The notes: generated by a model not told the origin, from the sequence alone. A DNA stretch of 64,000 nucleotides from Actinobacteria bacterium IMCC26256 (GCA_001023575.1 CP011489.1:2397859-2461858), one strand, 5' to 3'. Numbered from the stretch's first letter, positions 1 through 10,370 are shown. Program-made: numbers and translations.

Positions 1-256
1 CGGTCGTGCTGTAACGGTTGTGGCCGATAGCGATGTGCCCTGAGAGTGATGCCAGTTTTCTCTCATCGAATACTTGCGAGACCAGCCCCATGTCCTTGAT
101 GACGGTGATGGTCTGCCCATCGCTCACTGCGATCCCTGCAGATTCTTGTCCACGATGCTGAAGCGCGAATAGGCCCAGGTATGCAAGGTTGGCCACTGGT
201 TGATTCGGGGCATAGACACCGAAGACTCCACATGAATGGCCGATCGATGGCTGCAC
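1..256 (-). CDS. purF: Amidophosphoribosyltransferase, N-terminal part (cut by window edge)
   Basis: First committed enzyme of purine synthesis: moves glutamine amide nitrogen onto PRPP in the cytoplasm. Reading the minus strand from the GTG at 256 gives an 8-residue leader and then [16 protein letters not shown], followed by [13 protein letters not shown] and [13 protein letters not shown], the N-terminal nucleophile (class II) glutamine amidotransferase domain. By analogy with Bacillus-type PurF, the leader is probably cleaved to expose the catalytic cysteine (residue 9). A stop lies in frame nine codons upstream of the GTG, so no longer start is possible. Only about 85 residues are in the window; the phosphoribosyltransferase domain lies to the left. 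It follows purL on the same strand but is separated from it by cysC on the other strand. Confidence 0.93.
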   Translation of the reverse strand, partial: MQPSIGHSCGVFGVYAPNQPVANLAYLGLFALQHRGQESAGIAVSDGQTITVIKDMGLVSQVFDERKLASLSGHIAIGHNRYSTT

Positions 257-440
257 GTTGGTGAGTATCCCACGCGGCGGCTACTCAATGCCTCCCCGGG
301 CGAAGGATCATGTCTTCTCTGCTCAATTACGGTAATCGCGGCCGGGTTTGGAGAGCGTTTGCCAAAATTCTCCGCCGCTTTGAGATGCCTCGCCCCACAA
401 GCACCTTGAGCAAGCGGTGTTCGTCTACCGTTTCTACTCA

Positions 441-1046
441 ATGAACCCACAGAGCAACACCTCAGACTCAGGATTTGACCCGCGTGGCCACGGTTTCTCC
501 CTCTGGTTCACCGGACTCTCAGGCGCAGGCAAATCAACAATCGCTGAGGCAGTAACGAGCCAACTGCGTGAGCGCGGCCATCGCGTGGAGGTTCTCGATG
601 GCGACGAGGTACGCGAGCACCTAAGCCGGGGACTTACCTTCTCCAAGGAAGATCGCGATATCAACGTTCGACGCATTGGCTGGATCGCCTCGGTATTAGC
701 GCGAAATGGAGTCGTCGCTATTACCGCTGCGATCTCTCCGTATCGGGCAACACGCAATGAAGTGCGCGCCATGCACGACGGGGCTGCTCCGCCCAACGCC
801 ACCCAAGCTGCCTTCATAGAGATTCATATTGCTACCCCCTTGGAGGTATGCGAAGACCGTGACGTGAAGGGCTTATACGCAAAGGCACGAAGCGGAGAGA
901 TCCCGGAGTTCACTGGTATTAGCGACCCCTACGAAGCACCGGAAAAATGTGAGATCACAATCCCCACGCAGAATCAAAGCATCGAGGAGTCTGCCGCGAT
1001 GGTGTTGGCCTACCTTGATGAGCATGGTTTAAGCCAAGCGCTCTGA
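441..1046 (+). CDS. cysC: Adenylyl-sulfate (APS) kinase
   Basis: Phosphorylates adenosine 5'-phosphosulfate to PAPS using ATP, in sulfate assimilation or sulfation. The 201-residue protein has a P-loop FTGLSGAGKST at residues 23-33, then DGDEVREHLS and AISPYRATR, all typical of CysC, and the length fits a stand-alone kinase. A GTG at 417 would add eight residues; I prefer ATG 441 because conservation begins after it. It lies on the plus strand between purL and purF, which both run the other way. No cysD/cysN (ATP sulfurylase) is in the window, so the partner genes must be elsewhere; a SulP transporter gene is 28 kb away. Confidence 0.93.
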   Translation: MNPQSNTSDSGFDPRGHGFSLWFTGLSGAGKSTIAEAVTSQLRERGHRVEVLDGDEVREHLSRGLTFSKEDRDINVRRIGWIASVLARNGVVAITAAISPYRATRNEVRAMHDGAAPPNATQAAFIEIHIATPLEVCEDRDVKGLYAKARSGEIPEFTGISDPYEAPEKCEITIPTQNQSIEESAAMVLAYLDEHGLSQAL

Positions 1047-1060
1047 TAATTAGCGCTCTG

Positions 1061-1102
1061 TATTAAGCCCGTCTCTATTAAGCCCGTCCCTATTAAGAGA
1101 GG
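1061..1102. repeat. Short tandem repeat, two to three 15-base units
   Basis: The unit TATTAAGCCCGTCTC (1061-1075) is followed by TATTAAGCCCGTCCC (1076-1090) and a third start TATTAAGAG from 1091, which overlaps the purL stop codon. Just upstream AGCGCTCTG occurs twice (around 1039 and 1053). The stretch fills the gap between the convergent cysC and purL ends. It has no run of T on either strand, so it is not an obvious intrinsic terminator. Confidence 0.6.
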
Positions 1103-3330
1103 CCGAGAGCGTTTGGAATTGCATCACGCCATGTTGACTCGGCATCGGTAAGCGCCACAGAGAATGCTCCTGTCGCTACCAATCGGTCACCGCCGGTGGA
1201 GCCAACCTCCTCTGCGGCTATTCCCGAAGCGCTTGCGCGACCGAGAATCTCAACGACTCGCTCCGGATCAACCCCAAGCACAATTCTCGATGCACTCTCC
1301 GAGAAGCATCCAACGGCTCCCCCGATATCCACTGTGAAACCAATCCCGCCAGCGATTGCCATCTCCGCCAGCGATACGGCAAGCCCGCCATCGGCGCAGT
1401 CATGCACTGTTGTGACGATTCGCTCAGTAACCAGCGCTGCGATGAGCCCGTTGAGCGCATGCCCGATCTCGAGATCAGCCGCTGGTGGGACTCCGTTACG
1501 CAGGCCATGAAGGTCGGCCCACTCAGAACCTCCGAACTCAGGAGCTGTCGTTCCGAGGACAACGATTGCTTGCCCCTCTCTGAAACCAATGGTTGACGGA
1601 GGACTATCACCGAGTCCCTCGAGAAGGCCGATCACACCGACAACCGGTGTTGGGTCAATATCAACACCGCTTGATTCGTTGTAGAAAGAGACGTTGCCAC
1701 CGATCACGGGAAGCCCGAGTGCGCTGCAGGCCTCGCTCATCCCATCGACTGCCTCAGAGAACTGCCACATCACCTCAGGGTGCTCAGGGTTTCCGAAGTT
1801 AAGGCAATTCACCAACGCCATTGGGCGCGCGCCAGAGCAAGCAACGTTGCGCGTCGCCTCAAGCACAACAAGCTTCGATCCAATGCGAGGATCGAGTGCG
1901 ACCTGGCGAGCCTTGCCATCGACACTAAGAGCAAGGGCGCGACCTGGGGCCTCTTTAATGCGTAGAACTGATGCGTCGCCACCAGGACCGCTCACAGTAT
2001 TTAGGAAGAGTTGGTGGTCGTATTGACGCCATACCCAAGACTTATCTGCAATGTTGAGCGAGCCGAGTAGAGCAAGCAGTTCACCGGAGAGGTCTGTTCC
2101 ATCTGGGAAACGCTCAAGCAGCGCTCTTGCGGGATCATCGGCCTGACGCTCCGCTAAATCGCTCGGGGCCTCCATCGGCCTGTGATACGTAGGACCATCT
2201 CCGAGACTCTCAACAGGTACATCTGCGAGTGGTGCAAGGGCTGAAGCATCTGCATTCTCACCAGCATCAAACTTGCCCTCATAGACACGGAAGCGTCCGG
2301 TATCTGTGACTACTCCGATCACACTTGCCCGAACCTCCCAGCGAGCGCTTAGTTCGAGCACCGCATCGAGATTTGCTGGCTCAACAATTGCAAGCATTCG
2401 CTCTTGGCTCTCAGAGGTCATTACCTCAACAGCATTCATACCTGGTTCGCGTCGGGCTACGCGCGCAATGTCTACATCCATTCCGTTGCCAGCTTTGGCA
2501 GCAGTCTCAGATGTAGCGCAGGAGATTCCGGCGGCTCCTAGGTCTTGAACCCCTACCGCCAATCCGCGATCAAGGAGTTCGAGGCATGCCTCAATGAGTT
2601 TCTTCTCCTCAAAAGGATCGCCGACCTGGACCGAGGGGCGCTTAGTCTCCGAGCCCTCTTGAAAACCAGCAGAAGCAAGCACACTCGCGCCACCGATGCC
2701 GTCACGCCCCGTCGACGCTCCTAGCAAAACTGCGAGGTTTCCGACACCCTCAGCAGTTGCAAGAACAAGTCGATCCTGGGGAAGAATTCCGAGACAGAAA
2801 ACATTTACAAGTGGGTTACCTCGGTAGCAGTCATCAAACACAACCTCTCCGCCCACAGTTGGAACGCCAACCGCGTTGCCATAACCACTAATGCCAGAGA
2901 CAACGCCCTCGAAGAGGAAACGCGTGCGCGCATCATCGAGTGTTCCGAATCTCAGCGGATCCATCAACGCAATGGGGCGCGCACCCATTGAGAAGATGTC
3001 CCGAATAATTCCGCCTACTCCAGTTGCCGCACCCTGACGCGGCTCAATTGCAGAGGGATGATTGTGACTCTCAATGCGAACGGCTACTGCTAAGCCGTCG
3101 CCAACATCAATTACTCCGGCACCCTCACCCGGCCCGACCAATACCCAAGGTGCCTCAGTTGGGAAGCGCCCAAGGTGGACCTTCGAAGACTTATAGGAGC
3201 AGTGCTCACTCCACATCACTGCATACATAGCGAGCTCGAGTTCGGATGGCTCACGCTCTAAAAGCGCAATGATTCTCTCAAGCTCATCATCGGTGAGCCC
3301 AAGTTGTCTGTGGATTGGTTCAGCAGTCAC
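1093..3330 (-). CDS. purL: Phosphoribosylformylglycinamidine synthase subunit II
   Basis: The ATP-dependent synthetase subunit of the PurL-PurQ-PurS complex, converting FGAR to FGAM. The 745-residue length is that of small PurL, which fits with separate purS and purQ genes nearby. Visible motifs are [11 protein letters not shown] and [11 protein letters not shown] in the N-terminal half and [10 protein letters not shown] in the middle; two repeated AIRS-like halves make up the protein. I chose the GTG at 3330 (reading [12 protein letters not shown]); an ATG at 3357 would add nine residues, but its GAGGAGG touches the ATG and is too close to act as a normal ribosome binding site. The gene is on the same strand as the purA-to-purQ block but is separated from it by pyrE and a plus-strand gene. 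Confidence 0.95.
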   Translation of the reverse strand: MTAEPIHRQLGLTDDELERIIALLEREPSELELAMYAVMWSEHCSYKSSKVHLGRFPTEAPWVLVGPGEGAGVIDVGDGLAVAVRIESHNHPSAIEPRQGAATGVGGIIRDIFSMGARPIALMDPLRFGTLDDARTRFLFEGVVSGISGYGNAVGVPTVGGEVVFDDCYRGNPLVNVFCLGILPQDRLVLATAEGVGNLAVLLGASTGRDGIGGASVLASAGFQEGSETKRPSVQVGDPFEEKKLIEACLELLDRGLAVGVQDLGAAGISCATSETAAKAGNGMDVDIARVARREPGMNAVEVMTSESQERMLAIVEPANLDAVLELSARWEVRASVIGVVTDTGRFRVYEGKFDAGENADASALAPLADVPVESLGDGPTYHRPMEAPSDLAERQADDPARALLERFPDGTDLSGELLALLGSLNIADKSWVWRQYDHQLFLNTVSGPGGDASVLRIKEAPGRALALSVDGKARQVALDPRIGSKLVVLEATRNVACSGARPMALVNCLNFGNPEHPEVMWQFSEAVDGMSEACSALGLPVIGGNVSFYNESSGVDIDPTPVVGVIGLLEGLGDSPPSTIGFREGQAIVVLGTTAPEFGGSEWADLHGLRNGVPPAADLEIGHALNGLIAALVTERIVTTVHDCADGGLAVSLAEMAIAGGIGFTVDIGGAVGCFSESASRIVLGVDPERVVEILGRASASGIAAEEVGSTGGDRLVATGAFSVALTDAESTWRDAIPNALGLS

Positions 3331-3524
3331 AGCCCCGAGGTTACCCGAGCAGAGCATCCTCCTCGGGGGCCGTAGCCCCGCCGGCTCTAGGCATTTTCTT
3401 CTCCATAAAGGGGCGTACTTAATTCCTATATATGCCGTGATAGAACCTAATCATCTTCATAATTGACTGCATACCATCACTTGCCCTCAAACCAAACCTC
3501 ATAACAACCGCAAGGACCACCTAA

Positions 3525-3956
3525 ATGGCTGCCCCTAAGAAGCCCTCCAAAATCTCAGATGAGCACAAGGTAAAACTTGCTGCAGGGCGGGATCAGAGTC
3601 GCAGCGTCGCGCGCTATTTGGAGGCACTTGAGACACACCGTCCAAAGCAGGGTCGCAAGCGCAGTGCGGAGACGGTAGCTAAGCAACTAAGCGCTACTGA
3701 GTTGTCCTTAAAGGGTGCGAGCGGAATCACCCGCCTTGAGTTGCTGCAGGCCCAGCGCGATCTAAAGGCCGAGGCCGAGAGACTCTCCGACTCTGTCGAT
3801 ATCGCTGCCCTTGAAGCTGCCTTCGTGAAGGTTGCTCGAGCCTACGGCGAGCGCAAAGGAATCAACTACGGAACATGGCGCGACTTTGGTGTTGCTGCTG
3901 ATGTCCTGAAGAAGGCGGGGATAGCCCGCACTAGAAGTACAGGCGCTACTAAATAG
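3525..3956 (+). CDS. Conserved basic hypothetical protein
   Basis: A 143-residue soluble protein that I cannot assign to a named family. It starts MAAPKKPSKISDEHK, is rich in lysine and arginine in the first 60 residues (including RPKQGRKRS), has a predicted helical, acidic/basic middle (residues 70-110) and ends with AYGERKGINYGTWRDFGV. The C-terminal block, with aromatic and basic residues, looks like a small DNA-binding or nucleoid-protein tail; that is inference. I recall similar proteins in other actinobacteria, especially Acidimicrobiia, but cannot confirm this here. It sits alone on the plus strand between pyrE and purL, both on the minus strand. Confidence 0.75.
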   Translation: MAAPKKPSKISDEHKVKLAAGRDQSRSVARYLEALETHRPKQGRKRSAETVAKQLSATELSLKGASGITRLELLQAQRDLKAEAERLSDSVDIAALEAAFVKVARAYGERKGINYGTWRDFGVAADVLKKAGIARTRSTGATK

Positions 3957-3989
3957 CGACGAGATCAAACCGCTAGGTATGTAGCAGTT

Positions 3990-4544
3990 TTACGAACCGA
4001 ACTCATGCCCCACATCGGGGGCATTGAGGACGGGAAAGTATGGGATGGAGCGAGATGCAAGCAGCGCACCCAGCTCTCCACCACGATCTAGCAGCACGGT
4101 CGCTCCTGCGATGATGCAGCCGAGCTCCTCTAGGGCATCGACCGCTTCAATCAGCGACCCGCCACTTGTTGCAGTGTCCTCAACAACGAGCACTCGCTCT
4201 CCAGGCTCGAGCGGCCCTGCGATGCGCCCGCCAACGCCATGGCCCTTAGGCTCTTTGCGAACTGCGAATGATCGTTTCCCAGAGGCGAGAGCAACTGAGA
4301 GTGCCACAGGCACCGCTCCAACTACCAATCCACCAGCTGCATCGAACTCGCAGCCGCCGCTTGCCTCAATTGCCTCCAGGATTGCCTTGCCGATTAGCTC
4401 AAAGCAATCGCCACGAAATGTAACTGCTCGGCCATCGAGGTACCACTTTGATGTACGCCCTGATGCGAGAGTGAAATCCCCTTCTCGAATCCCATGCTCT
4501 TTAAATACCTCAACTAACGCTGCCTGATACGGGCGAAGTGCCAT
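3990..4544 (-). CDS. pyrE: Orotate phosphoribosyltransferase
   Basis: Joins orotate and PRPP to make orotidine 5'-phosphate in pyrimidine synthesis. The 184-residue protein carries the PRPP-binding loop VLVVEDTATSGGSLIEAV near residues 117-134, and an N-terminal FKEHGIREGDFTLASGRTSKWYLDGR typical of PyrE, written here only as its landmarks: the TLASGRTSKWYLDGR orotate/PRPP contact stretch at about residues 25-39. It starts with ATG at 4544, 46 bases after purQ, so it may be cotranscribed with the purine genes. The product shares the PRPP pool with PurF. Confidence 0.93.
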   Translation of the reverse strand: MALRPYQAALVEVFKEHGIREGDFTLASGRTSKWYLDGRAVTFRGDCFELIGKAILEAIEASGGCEFDAAGGLVVGAVPVALSVALASGKRSFAVRKEPKGHGVGGRIAGPLEPGERVLVVEDTATSGGSLIEAVDALEELGCIIAGATVLLDRGGELGALLASRSIPYFPVLNAPDVGHEFGS

Positions 4545-4590
4545 CTAAATATCCGTTCGATTGTGGTTAAGAATTTTGACGATAGAACGC

Positions 4591-5292
4591 TTATGAGCGG
4601 CCTGCAGCAGATGCAGCGGTAGGCCCTGAGACTGCACTAGCGACGATCGATTGAAGCATCACCGCTCCATCCGAGGATCCAAGTACTGACTCGATTGCGC
4701 GCTCGGGGTGTGGCATGAGCCCAACAACGTTGCGAGCCTCGTTGCATATTCCCGCGATGGAGTCGATGCTGCCATTTGGGTTCTCGAGATAACGAACTAC
4801 GACTCGATCTTCATCGCGTAGCGCTGCAAGTGTCTCCGCACTGCAGGTGTAGTTACCTTCAAAATGATTAATGGGTATCTCAAGTAACTCGCCAACTCTG
4901 GCTTGATTAGTGAGAGGCGTCGCTGTGGTCTCAACCCGAAGAGTGACGCTCTTACATAGAAACTTGAGGCCGGCATTCTTCTGGAGTGCTCCGGGGAGGA
5001 GGCCGGACTCACAGAGGATCTGGAATCCGTTGCAGATGCCCACCACTGGGCCACCATCTTGAGCGAATCTCCCGAGTGACTCCATTACGGGGGAAAACTG
5101 GGCGATTGCACCGGTTCTCAGATAATCGCCGTGTGCGAATCCTCCAGGAAGAATTACCGCATCTACACCTTGGATGCTCTCATCAGCATGGAAGAGAGTT
5201 ACAGCCTCGGCACCAAAATACTCAAGCGCATAGATCGCATCGAGTTCACAGTTGGTTCCAGGAAATACAACTACACCAACTCTCGGTGCCAT
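4591..5292 (-). CDS. purQ: Phosphoribosylformylglycinamidine synthase subunit I (glutaminase)
   Basis: Supplies ammonia from glutamine to PurL. The 233-residue class I glutamine amidotransferase begins [14 protein letters not shown], has the nucleophile elbow GICNGFQIL with Cys87, and the His-Glu pair in [11 protein letters not shown] near the C terminus. Its ATG at 5292 shares one base with the purS stop codon (TGATG), so the two are translationally coupled. The C-terminal 15 residues are small and probably flexible. Confidence 0.95.
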   Translation of the reverse strand: MAPRVGVVVFPGTNCELDAIYALEYFGAEAVTLFHADESIQGVDAVILPGGFAHGDYLRTGAIAQFSPVMESLGRFAQDGGPVVGICNGFQILCESGLLPGALQKNAGLKFLCKSVTLRVETTATPLTNQARVGELLEIPINHFEGNYTCSAETLAALRDEDRVVVRYLENPNGSIDSIAGICNEARNVVGLMPHPERAIESVLGSSDGAVMLQSIVASAVSGPTAASAAGRS

Positions 5293-5552
5293 CAGCCTGC
5301 GAACTCCGCGAGATGAATCTCGAAGGCCTCAATCACTGTATTTGCAAGTAGGCGTTCGCACATCTCCACAACCTGCGATCTCGCGGTTGCTTCATCTGGC
5401 GCAGTTACCTCAAGGCGAATTGATTTACCGACGCGCACCCGAGTCACATTCGTGTAGCCGAGCGACGGGAGTGCACGTTCTACGGTCACTCCTTGAGGAT
5501 CAAGGATTCCTGGCAGGTGCGTTATCTCTATTCGTGCTTCATATCGAGCCAT
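5292..5552 (-). CDS. purS: Phosphoribosylformylglycinamidine synthase subunit PurS
   Basis: Small 86-residue subunit that bridges PurL and PurQ and probably guides ammonia between them. It reads [20 protein letters not shown], the usual PurS opening, with [13 protein letters not shown] following. The open frame extends upstream to 5642 inside purC, but conservation starts at the ATG at 5552, just 11 bases after the purC stop. Presence of purS agrees with the small form of PurL in this window. Confidence 0.93.
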   Translation of the reverse strand: MARYEARIEITHLPGILDPQGVTVERALPSLGYTNVTRVRVGKSIRLEVTAPDEATARSQVVEMCERLLANTVIEAFEIHLAEFAG

Positions 5553-5562
5553 GCTCTGAACC

Positions 5563-6441
5563 TTACCCGCCATACCAGTCAGAGAACCGAAGGCCCGTGA
5601 GTCGCTCGTAGGCCTCGATGTAGCGCCCGCGCGTGCCCTCAATTACCTCGGATGGAACAGGCGGTGCCGGGGGTTCTTGGTTCCACCCAATTGCAAGGTA
5701 GTAATCGCGCACGTACTGCTTGTCGAACGATGGAGGGCTGCCGCCCGGAGCGTATGACTCTCCGGGCCAGTAGCGAGAGGAGTCGGGGGTTAGAACCTCA
5801 TCGATTAGTAGCAGGCTGCCATCAGGCCTCAGCCCAAACTCAAGCTTTGTATCAGCGAGGATGATCCCCCGCTCCTTCGCCATAGCCGCTCCACGTGCGT
5901 AGACGGCAAGGGTTGCGCTACGTATCTCCTCAAAGCGATCTGCCCCTACTAAATCGATCGCCTCTGCATCTGTCATCGGCATGTCATGACCAAAATCGGG
6001 CTTTGTTGTGGGGGTGAATATCGGCTCTGGTAACTCTGATGCCTCAAGCAATCCACCCGGCATTGAGCGCCCCTGCACTGTGGTGCTCCCCGAGTATTCC
6101 TTCCACGCTCCACCAAACAAGTAGCCACGCGCGATGCACTCCATACGAACCGGAGTAGTGCGCTCAACCAAAGTTGCTCGCCCAGCGAACTCGGGGCCAA
6201 CGCCCTCAGGGAAGCCATCGGGATCCACCGCTATCACATGGTTATCGATGAGATCCGAGGTTGCTTCAAACCAGTAACTGCTAATCGCCGTAAGCACTCG
6301 CCCCTTGTCCGGCACTGGTGACGGAAGAATCACATCAAAAATTGAGAGCCGATCGGTTGCGACCATCAGCAAACGATCACTACCGGCATCGTAGAGATCG
6401 CGAACCTTGCCTGAGTACAGATGAGGCAGTTCGATGCTCAT
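5563..6441 (-). CDS. purC: Phosphoribosylaminoimidazole-succinocarboxamide synthase
   Basis: SAICAR synthetase: condenses CAIR with aspartate using ATP. The 292-residue protein has SGKVRDLYDAG at residues 10-20, ATDRLSIFDVILPSPVPDKG, the signature IFTPTTKPDFGHD, and LIDEVLTPDSSRYWP. Its ATG at 6441 overlaps the purB stop by four bases (ATGA). It belongs to the compact purA-purD-purB-purC-purS-purQ run. Confidence 0.96.
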   Translation of the reverse strand: MSIELPHLYSGKVRDLYDAGSDRLLMVATDRLSIFDVILPSPVPDKGRVLTAISSYWFEATSDLIDNHVIAVDPDGFPEGVGPEFAGRATLVERTTPVRMECIARGYLFGGAWKEYSGSTTVQGRSMPGGLLEASELPEPIFTPTTKPDFGHDMPMTDAEAIDLVGADRFEEIRSATLAVYARGAAMAKERGIILADTKLEFGLRPDGSLLLIDEVLTPDSSRYWPGESYAPGGSPPSFDKQYVRDYYLAIGWNQEPPAPPVPSEVIEGTRGRYIEAYERLTGLRFSDWYGG

Positions 6442-7784
6442 GACGCTGGGGGAAGTAAAGGTGATGGCGAAGAGAGCGGAGCTGCAAGCGTCGCGTCAAG
6501 AGACTCGAAGGTTCGCGAGACATTGCTTAGGGCCTTCTTCAGGTCGAAGCAGGCAGTAAGAGTCGCTTGGTCAAGCTTGGCTGCAACCTCAGGGTCTGCG
6601 CTCAACACGTCAATAAAGGGCCGACGCTCATCCCATGTCGCCATGGCGTTGCGCTGCACTAATCGGTAGGCATCGTCACGCGAGAGGCCGGACTCCACAA
6701 GTGCAAGTAGCACTGGCTGGCTAAACACAAGCCCGTAAGACGCGTTGAGATTCTCAATCATGCGCTCTGGATAGACAACAAGCCCATCTACGAGTCGCTC
6801 CATTTGAAACAGCATGTAATGGGCAAGGATGCATGAGTCAGGGAGAATCACTCGCTCAACAGAGGAGTGTGAAATATCGCGCTCGTGCCAGAGAGCAACA
6901 TTCTCTAGGCCAGCCTGAAGGTTTCCTCGTAGCACGCGAGCCAATCCACAGAGTTGCTCACTCTTCACAGGGTTGCGCTTATGCGGCATCGCAGACGAAC
7001 CCTTCTGCTTACCAGCACGGAATGGCTCCTCCGCCTCGCGCAGCTCAGTGCGCTGCAGGTGGCGAATCTCCAGTGCAAAGGCCTCAATGCTTGCCCCAAC
7101 CGATGCACACGCGTAGAGCAACTCTGCGTGTCGATCACGCGCGAGCACTTGAGTCGCTGGCACCGGTGTTAGTCCCAAAGTGGCGCATACCGATTTCTCA
7201 ATCGATGGATCAATGTTCGAGTAGGTGCCGACCGCTCCAGAGAGCTTGCCGACTGCAATTGCGTTACGCGCACGCGCAAGCCTCTCGCGGTCGCGGCGAA
7301 CCTGCAGTGCCCAGAGCGCAATCTTTGCCCCGAAGGTCGTTGGCTCGGCGTGAATCCCATGGGTGCGCCCTACCATCGCGGTATCGCGAAACTCGTGTGC
7401 ACGCCGTGCGATTGTGGTCTCCAACTTCTCTGCTGCTGCGAGCAATAGATCTGCTGCACGCGTCAACTGAAGTGACAATGCAGTATCTACGACATCTGAC
7501 GACGTGAGGCCAAAGTGCACCCACGCTCCCTCGGGCTGACCGACTCGCTCCTGGACAATGTCGACAAAAGCAGCAACATCGTGCTCCGTGATCGCTTCGC
7601 GCTCCTCAATGGCAGCGACATCGAAGCCAGCGCGTTCGCGTACAGCGCGTGCGGCGTCAGCGGGCACCACTCCTAGAGCGGCCCAACCTTCAGTGGCGAG
7701 TATCTCAACCTCTAGCCACGCTCCAAACTTCGCGTCGTCAGTGAAGATTGCAGCCATCTCAGGGCGGGAGTAACGGGGAATCAT
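6438..7784 (-). CDS. purB: Adenylosuccinate lyase
   Basis: Cleaves fumarate from SAICAR and from adenylosuccinate, so it serves two steps of the pathway. The 448-residue protein has the fumarase/aspartase superfamily signature GSSAMPHKRNPVKSE in the middle and GRTHGIHAEPTTFG in the second conserved block. I start it at ATG 7784 (MIPRYSRPEMAAIF), which follows the purD stop by one base and has GAAGAGG upstream; an earlier ATG at 7799 lies within purD and would add five unconserved residues. Confidence 0.95.
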   Translation of the reverse strand: MIPRYSRPEMAAIFTDDAKFGAWLEVEILATEGWAALGVVPADAARAVRERAGFDVAAIEEREAITEHDVAAFVDIVQERVGQPEGAWVHFGLTSSDVVDTALSLQLTRAADLLLAAAEKLETTIARRAHEFRDTAMVGRTHGIHAEPTTFGAKIALWALQVRRDRERLARARNAIAVGKLSGAVGTYSNIDPSIEKSVCATLGLTPVPATQVLARDRHAELLYACASVGASIEAFALEIRHLQRTELREAEEPFRAGKQKGSSAMPHKRNPVKSEQLCGLARVLRGNLQAGLENVALWHERDISHSSVERVILPDSCILAHYMLFQMERLVDGLVVYPERMIENLNASYGLVFSQPVLLALVESGLSRDDAYRLVQRNAMATWDERRPFIDVLSADPEVAAKLDQATLTACFDLKKALSNVSRTFESLDATLAAPLSSPSPLLPPAS

Positions 7785-7785
7785 T

Positions 7786-9075
7786 TTAAACCTCTTCAAC
7801 TACCGCGTTAGCGGCGATATCGGGACGGAAAGTAATGCCTGGCCAATTTAGGCAACCAACTGCTTGATAGGCGCGCGACCTTGCCACTTTGATCGACGCA
7901 CCGCACCCTGTCACGGCAAGTACTCGGCCGCCAGCGGTAAATACTGCCTCAGCGTTGTCGCTACTTCGCGTGCCTGCATGGAACACCGTAACGCCCTCAA
8001 CTGCATCTGCCTCGGCTAAGCCTTCGATTCGATCACCGATGCGCGGTGAGGCTGGGTAGCCCTCTGCGGCTACAACCACTGTGACGGCGGCATCAGTACT
8101 GAACTCGACCTTCGTAGTCATGCGCGATGTTGCTGCTTCGTAGAGGTGTACCCCAAGGTCGCTCGCTATGCGCGGCACGACTACCTCACACTCTGGGTCG
8201 CCGAATCGCACGTTGTACTCAAGCATTTTGGGTCCTTGCGGAGTGAGCATGATTCCGGCATAGAGCACTCCTCGGTACTCAATATCGCGTCGCCTCAACT
8301 CGGCCAAGGTGAGAGCTACTGACCCGGTCATCACACTCTCAATAATCTCGTCGCTCACAAATGGAACCGGCGAGTACGCGCCCATGCCGCCAGTATTAGG
8401 CCCAGTATCCCCGGTGCCAATACGTTTGAAGTCCTGCGCTGGTGCAAGCGCGACTCCCTCCAACGATCCATCACATAGAACCAGGAGTGATAACTCAGGG
8501 CCGGTTAGCCCTTCCTCTATAACGAGAGTGCGCCCCGCGTCGCCGAAAGCATCGCCGGATAAGTAAGAGCGAACAGCATCACGCGCTTCATCTATGGACT
8601 CAGTGACTACAACACCTTTACCCGCGGCGAGGCCATCGGTCTTCACGACGTAGAAACCCGCCATGCCCTCGAGATAAGCAAGCGCTCGATCCTCTTCTCC
8701 GGCACCGAACGTTGCATGCATCGCTGTTGGCACGCCCGCAGAAGCAAGTACCTCTTTCATCCAGGCCTTTGATCCTTCCAAGCGTGCCCCGTCAGCATTT
8801 GGCCCGAAGGTTGCGATGCCCTCCGATCGCAGCACATCGGCGACACCGGCTACGAGCGGTGCCTCTGGACCGATTACAACTAAGTCAATCGCTCTGTCAC
8901 GCGCGACTTCAAGAACCGCTTCTGGATCTACTGCATCGAGCGCAACGTTCGTCGCGACATTTGCAGTGCCAGGGTTACCCGGGCCGACAAATACTTCATC
9001 CACAGAGTCTGAGCGCTCTAGCCCCCAAGCGAGTGCGTGCTCACGCCCACCGCCGCCTAGGACCAGAACCCTCAT
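7786..9075 (-). CDS. purD: Phosphoribosylamine-glycine ligase
   Basis: GAR synthetase: joins phosphoribosylamine and glycine with ATP. The protein opens MRVLVLGGGGREHALAW, has the ATP-grasp region with VVKTDGLAAGKGVVV and the GGMGAYSPVP loop, and the LEYNVRFGDPECEV metal/ATP motif. ATG 9075 gives 429 residues and has AGAGGAGAG seven bases upstream; a GTG at 9081 overlapping the purA stop would add two residues. The order purD after purA with overlapping ends points to one transcript. Confidence 0.95.
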   Translation of the reverse strand: MRVLVLGGGGREHALAWGLERSDSVDEVFVGPGNPGTANVATNVALDAVDPEAVLEVARDRAIDLVVIGPEAPLVAGVADVLRSEGIATFGPNADGARLEGSKAWMKEVLASAGVPTAMHATFGAGEEDRALAYLEGMAGFYVVKTDGLAAGKGVVVTESIDEARDAVRSYLSGDAFGDAGRTLVIEEGLTGPELSLLVLCDGSLEGVALAPAQDFKRIGTGDTGPNTGGMGAYSPVPFVSDEIIESVMTGSVALTLAELRRRDIEYRGVLYAGIMLTPQGPKMLEYNVRFGDPECEVVVPRIASDLGVHLYEAATSRMTTKVEFSTDAAVTVVVAAEGYPASPRIGDRIEGLAEADAVEGVTVFHAGTRSSDNAEAVFTAGGRVLAVTGCGASIKVARSRAYQAVGCLNWPGITFRPDIAANAVVEEV

Positions 9076-9077
9076 GC

Positions 9078-10370
9078 TCACTCTCCTCTGGGAAGGACCA
9101 CGAGCTGATCGCGCGACGGCCCGACCGAGACAAACGAGACGTGAACCTTTGTGAAGTCCTCGATGAACTGCACATAATTCTTTGCCTCTACCGGTAAGTC
9201 GCTGATCTTCTCAGCACGCTCGATATCGGTGCCCCAACCTGGGAGAGTTTCGTAGATCGGCTTAATTTTGTGCATAACTGACTGGTGGTATGGAACATGC
9301 TCGTAACGAGTTCCGTCATCCCCTAGATAGCCAACACAGACCTTGAGCTCCTTTAACGGAGAGAGCACATCAAGTTTTGTGATTGCTAATTCAGTACAGG
9401 TATTGAGGCGCGTCGCGTGCTTCAGCATGACTAGGTCAAGCCAACCTGGTCGACGACGCCTCCCAGTATTGGTACCAAACTCGCGCCCTCGCTCGACTAG
9501 GTCATCACCAATTGGATCTCCCTCAAGGAGTTCGCTCGGGAATGGTCCGCTACCAACTCGCGTCGTGTATGCCTTAACTACACCGACAACGCGTTGAATT
9601 GCGAGAGGCCCAACGCCCGCACCGGTGCAGACTCCACCGGCGATCGGGTTGCTCGACGTGACAAATGGATATGTTCCGTGATCAAGATCTAGGTAGGTTG
9701 CCTGCGCGCCCTCGAAGAGGACCCACTCTCCAGCTTCTAGCGACTCGTGGACGAGGTGCACTGTGTCGTCAATATGGGGCTCGAGGCGCGGAACCATATT
9801 GAGGTAGGTCTCTGCGATCTCGTTGGCATCCATAGGCAGGCGGTTGTAGACCTTGGAGAGCAAGCCGTTTTTTTCGCGAAGCACGAGATCTAGTTTCTCG
9901 CGGAAGATCTTTGGATCTAGTAGGTCTTGAACCCTAAGCCCGACACGCAGAGCCTTATCCGCATAAGTAGGCCCGATTCCGCGTTTCGTCGTTCCGAGTT
10001 TGTTCTTCCCTAGGTACCGCTCCGTCACTCGATCTATCTCTTGGTGGTAAGGCATGATCAAGTGGGCATTGCCAGAGAGTCGAAGCCTTGATGTCTCGAC
10101 CCCCTTGGCCGAGAGCATGTCGAGCTCAGAGATAAGAACCGCAGGATCAACCACTACGCCGTTTCCGATTACCGGAGTGACATGTGGATACAGCACTCCG
10201 CTAGGGACTAACTGGAGTTTAAATACCTCTCCATCGACGATGATCGTGTGGCCAGCATTGTGTCCACCTTGATATCGAACGCAGAGGGAAGCATCCTTGG
10301 CGAGGTAATCGGTAAACCGTCCCTTGCCTTCATCTCCCCATTGGGTACCAACAATTACAGCACCGGGCAC
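9078..10370 (-). CDS. purA: Adenylosuccinate synthetase
   Basis: Makes adenylosuccinate from IMP, aspartate and GTP, the first step toward AMP. The 430-residue protein begins [14 protein letters not shown] (P-loop-like GTP site), then [11 protein letters not shown] and [14 protein letters not shown], all diagnostic. The start is GTG at 10370 with TAGGAG about nine bases upstream. It is the first gene of the minus-strand purine run; 126 bases separate it from the clpB 3' end, and its promoter should lie there or within that gap. Confidence 0.96.
   Translation of the reverse strand: MPGAVIVGTQWGDEGKGRFTDYLAKDASLCVRYQGGHNAGHTIIVDGEVFKLQLVPSGVLYPHVTPVIGNGVVVDPAVLISELDMLSAKGVETSRLRLSGNAHLIMPYHQEIDRVTERYLGKNKLGTTKRGIGPTYADKALRVGLRVQDLLDPKIFREKLDLVLREKNGLLSKVYNRLPMDANEIAETYLNMVPRLEPHIDDTVHLVHESLEAGEWVLFEGAQATYLDLDHGTYPFVTSSNPIAGGVCTGAGVGPLAIQRVVGVVKAYTTRVGSGPFPSELLEGDPIGDDLVERGREFGTNTGRRRRPGWLDLVMLKHATRLNTCTELAITKLDVLSPLKELKVCVGYLGDDGTRYEHVPYHQSVMHKIKPIYETLPGWGTDIERAEKISDLPVEAKNYVQFIEDFTKVHVSFVSVGPSRDQLVVLPRGE

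Noticed and set aside
3990..4544. Coding frame on the plus strand opposite pyrE (4024-4527)
   Set aside because: pyrE on the minus strand has full motifs; the plus-strand frame is serine/proline-rich shadow.
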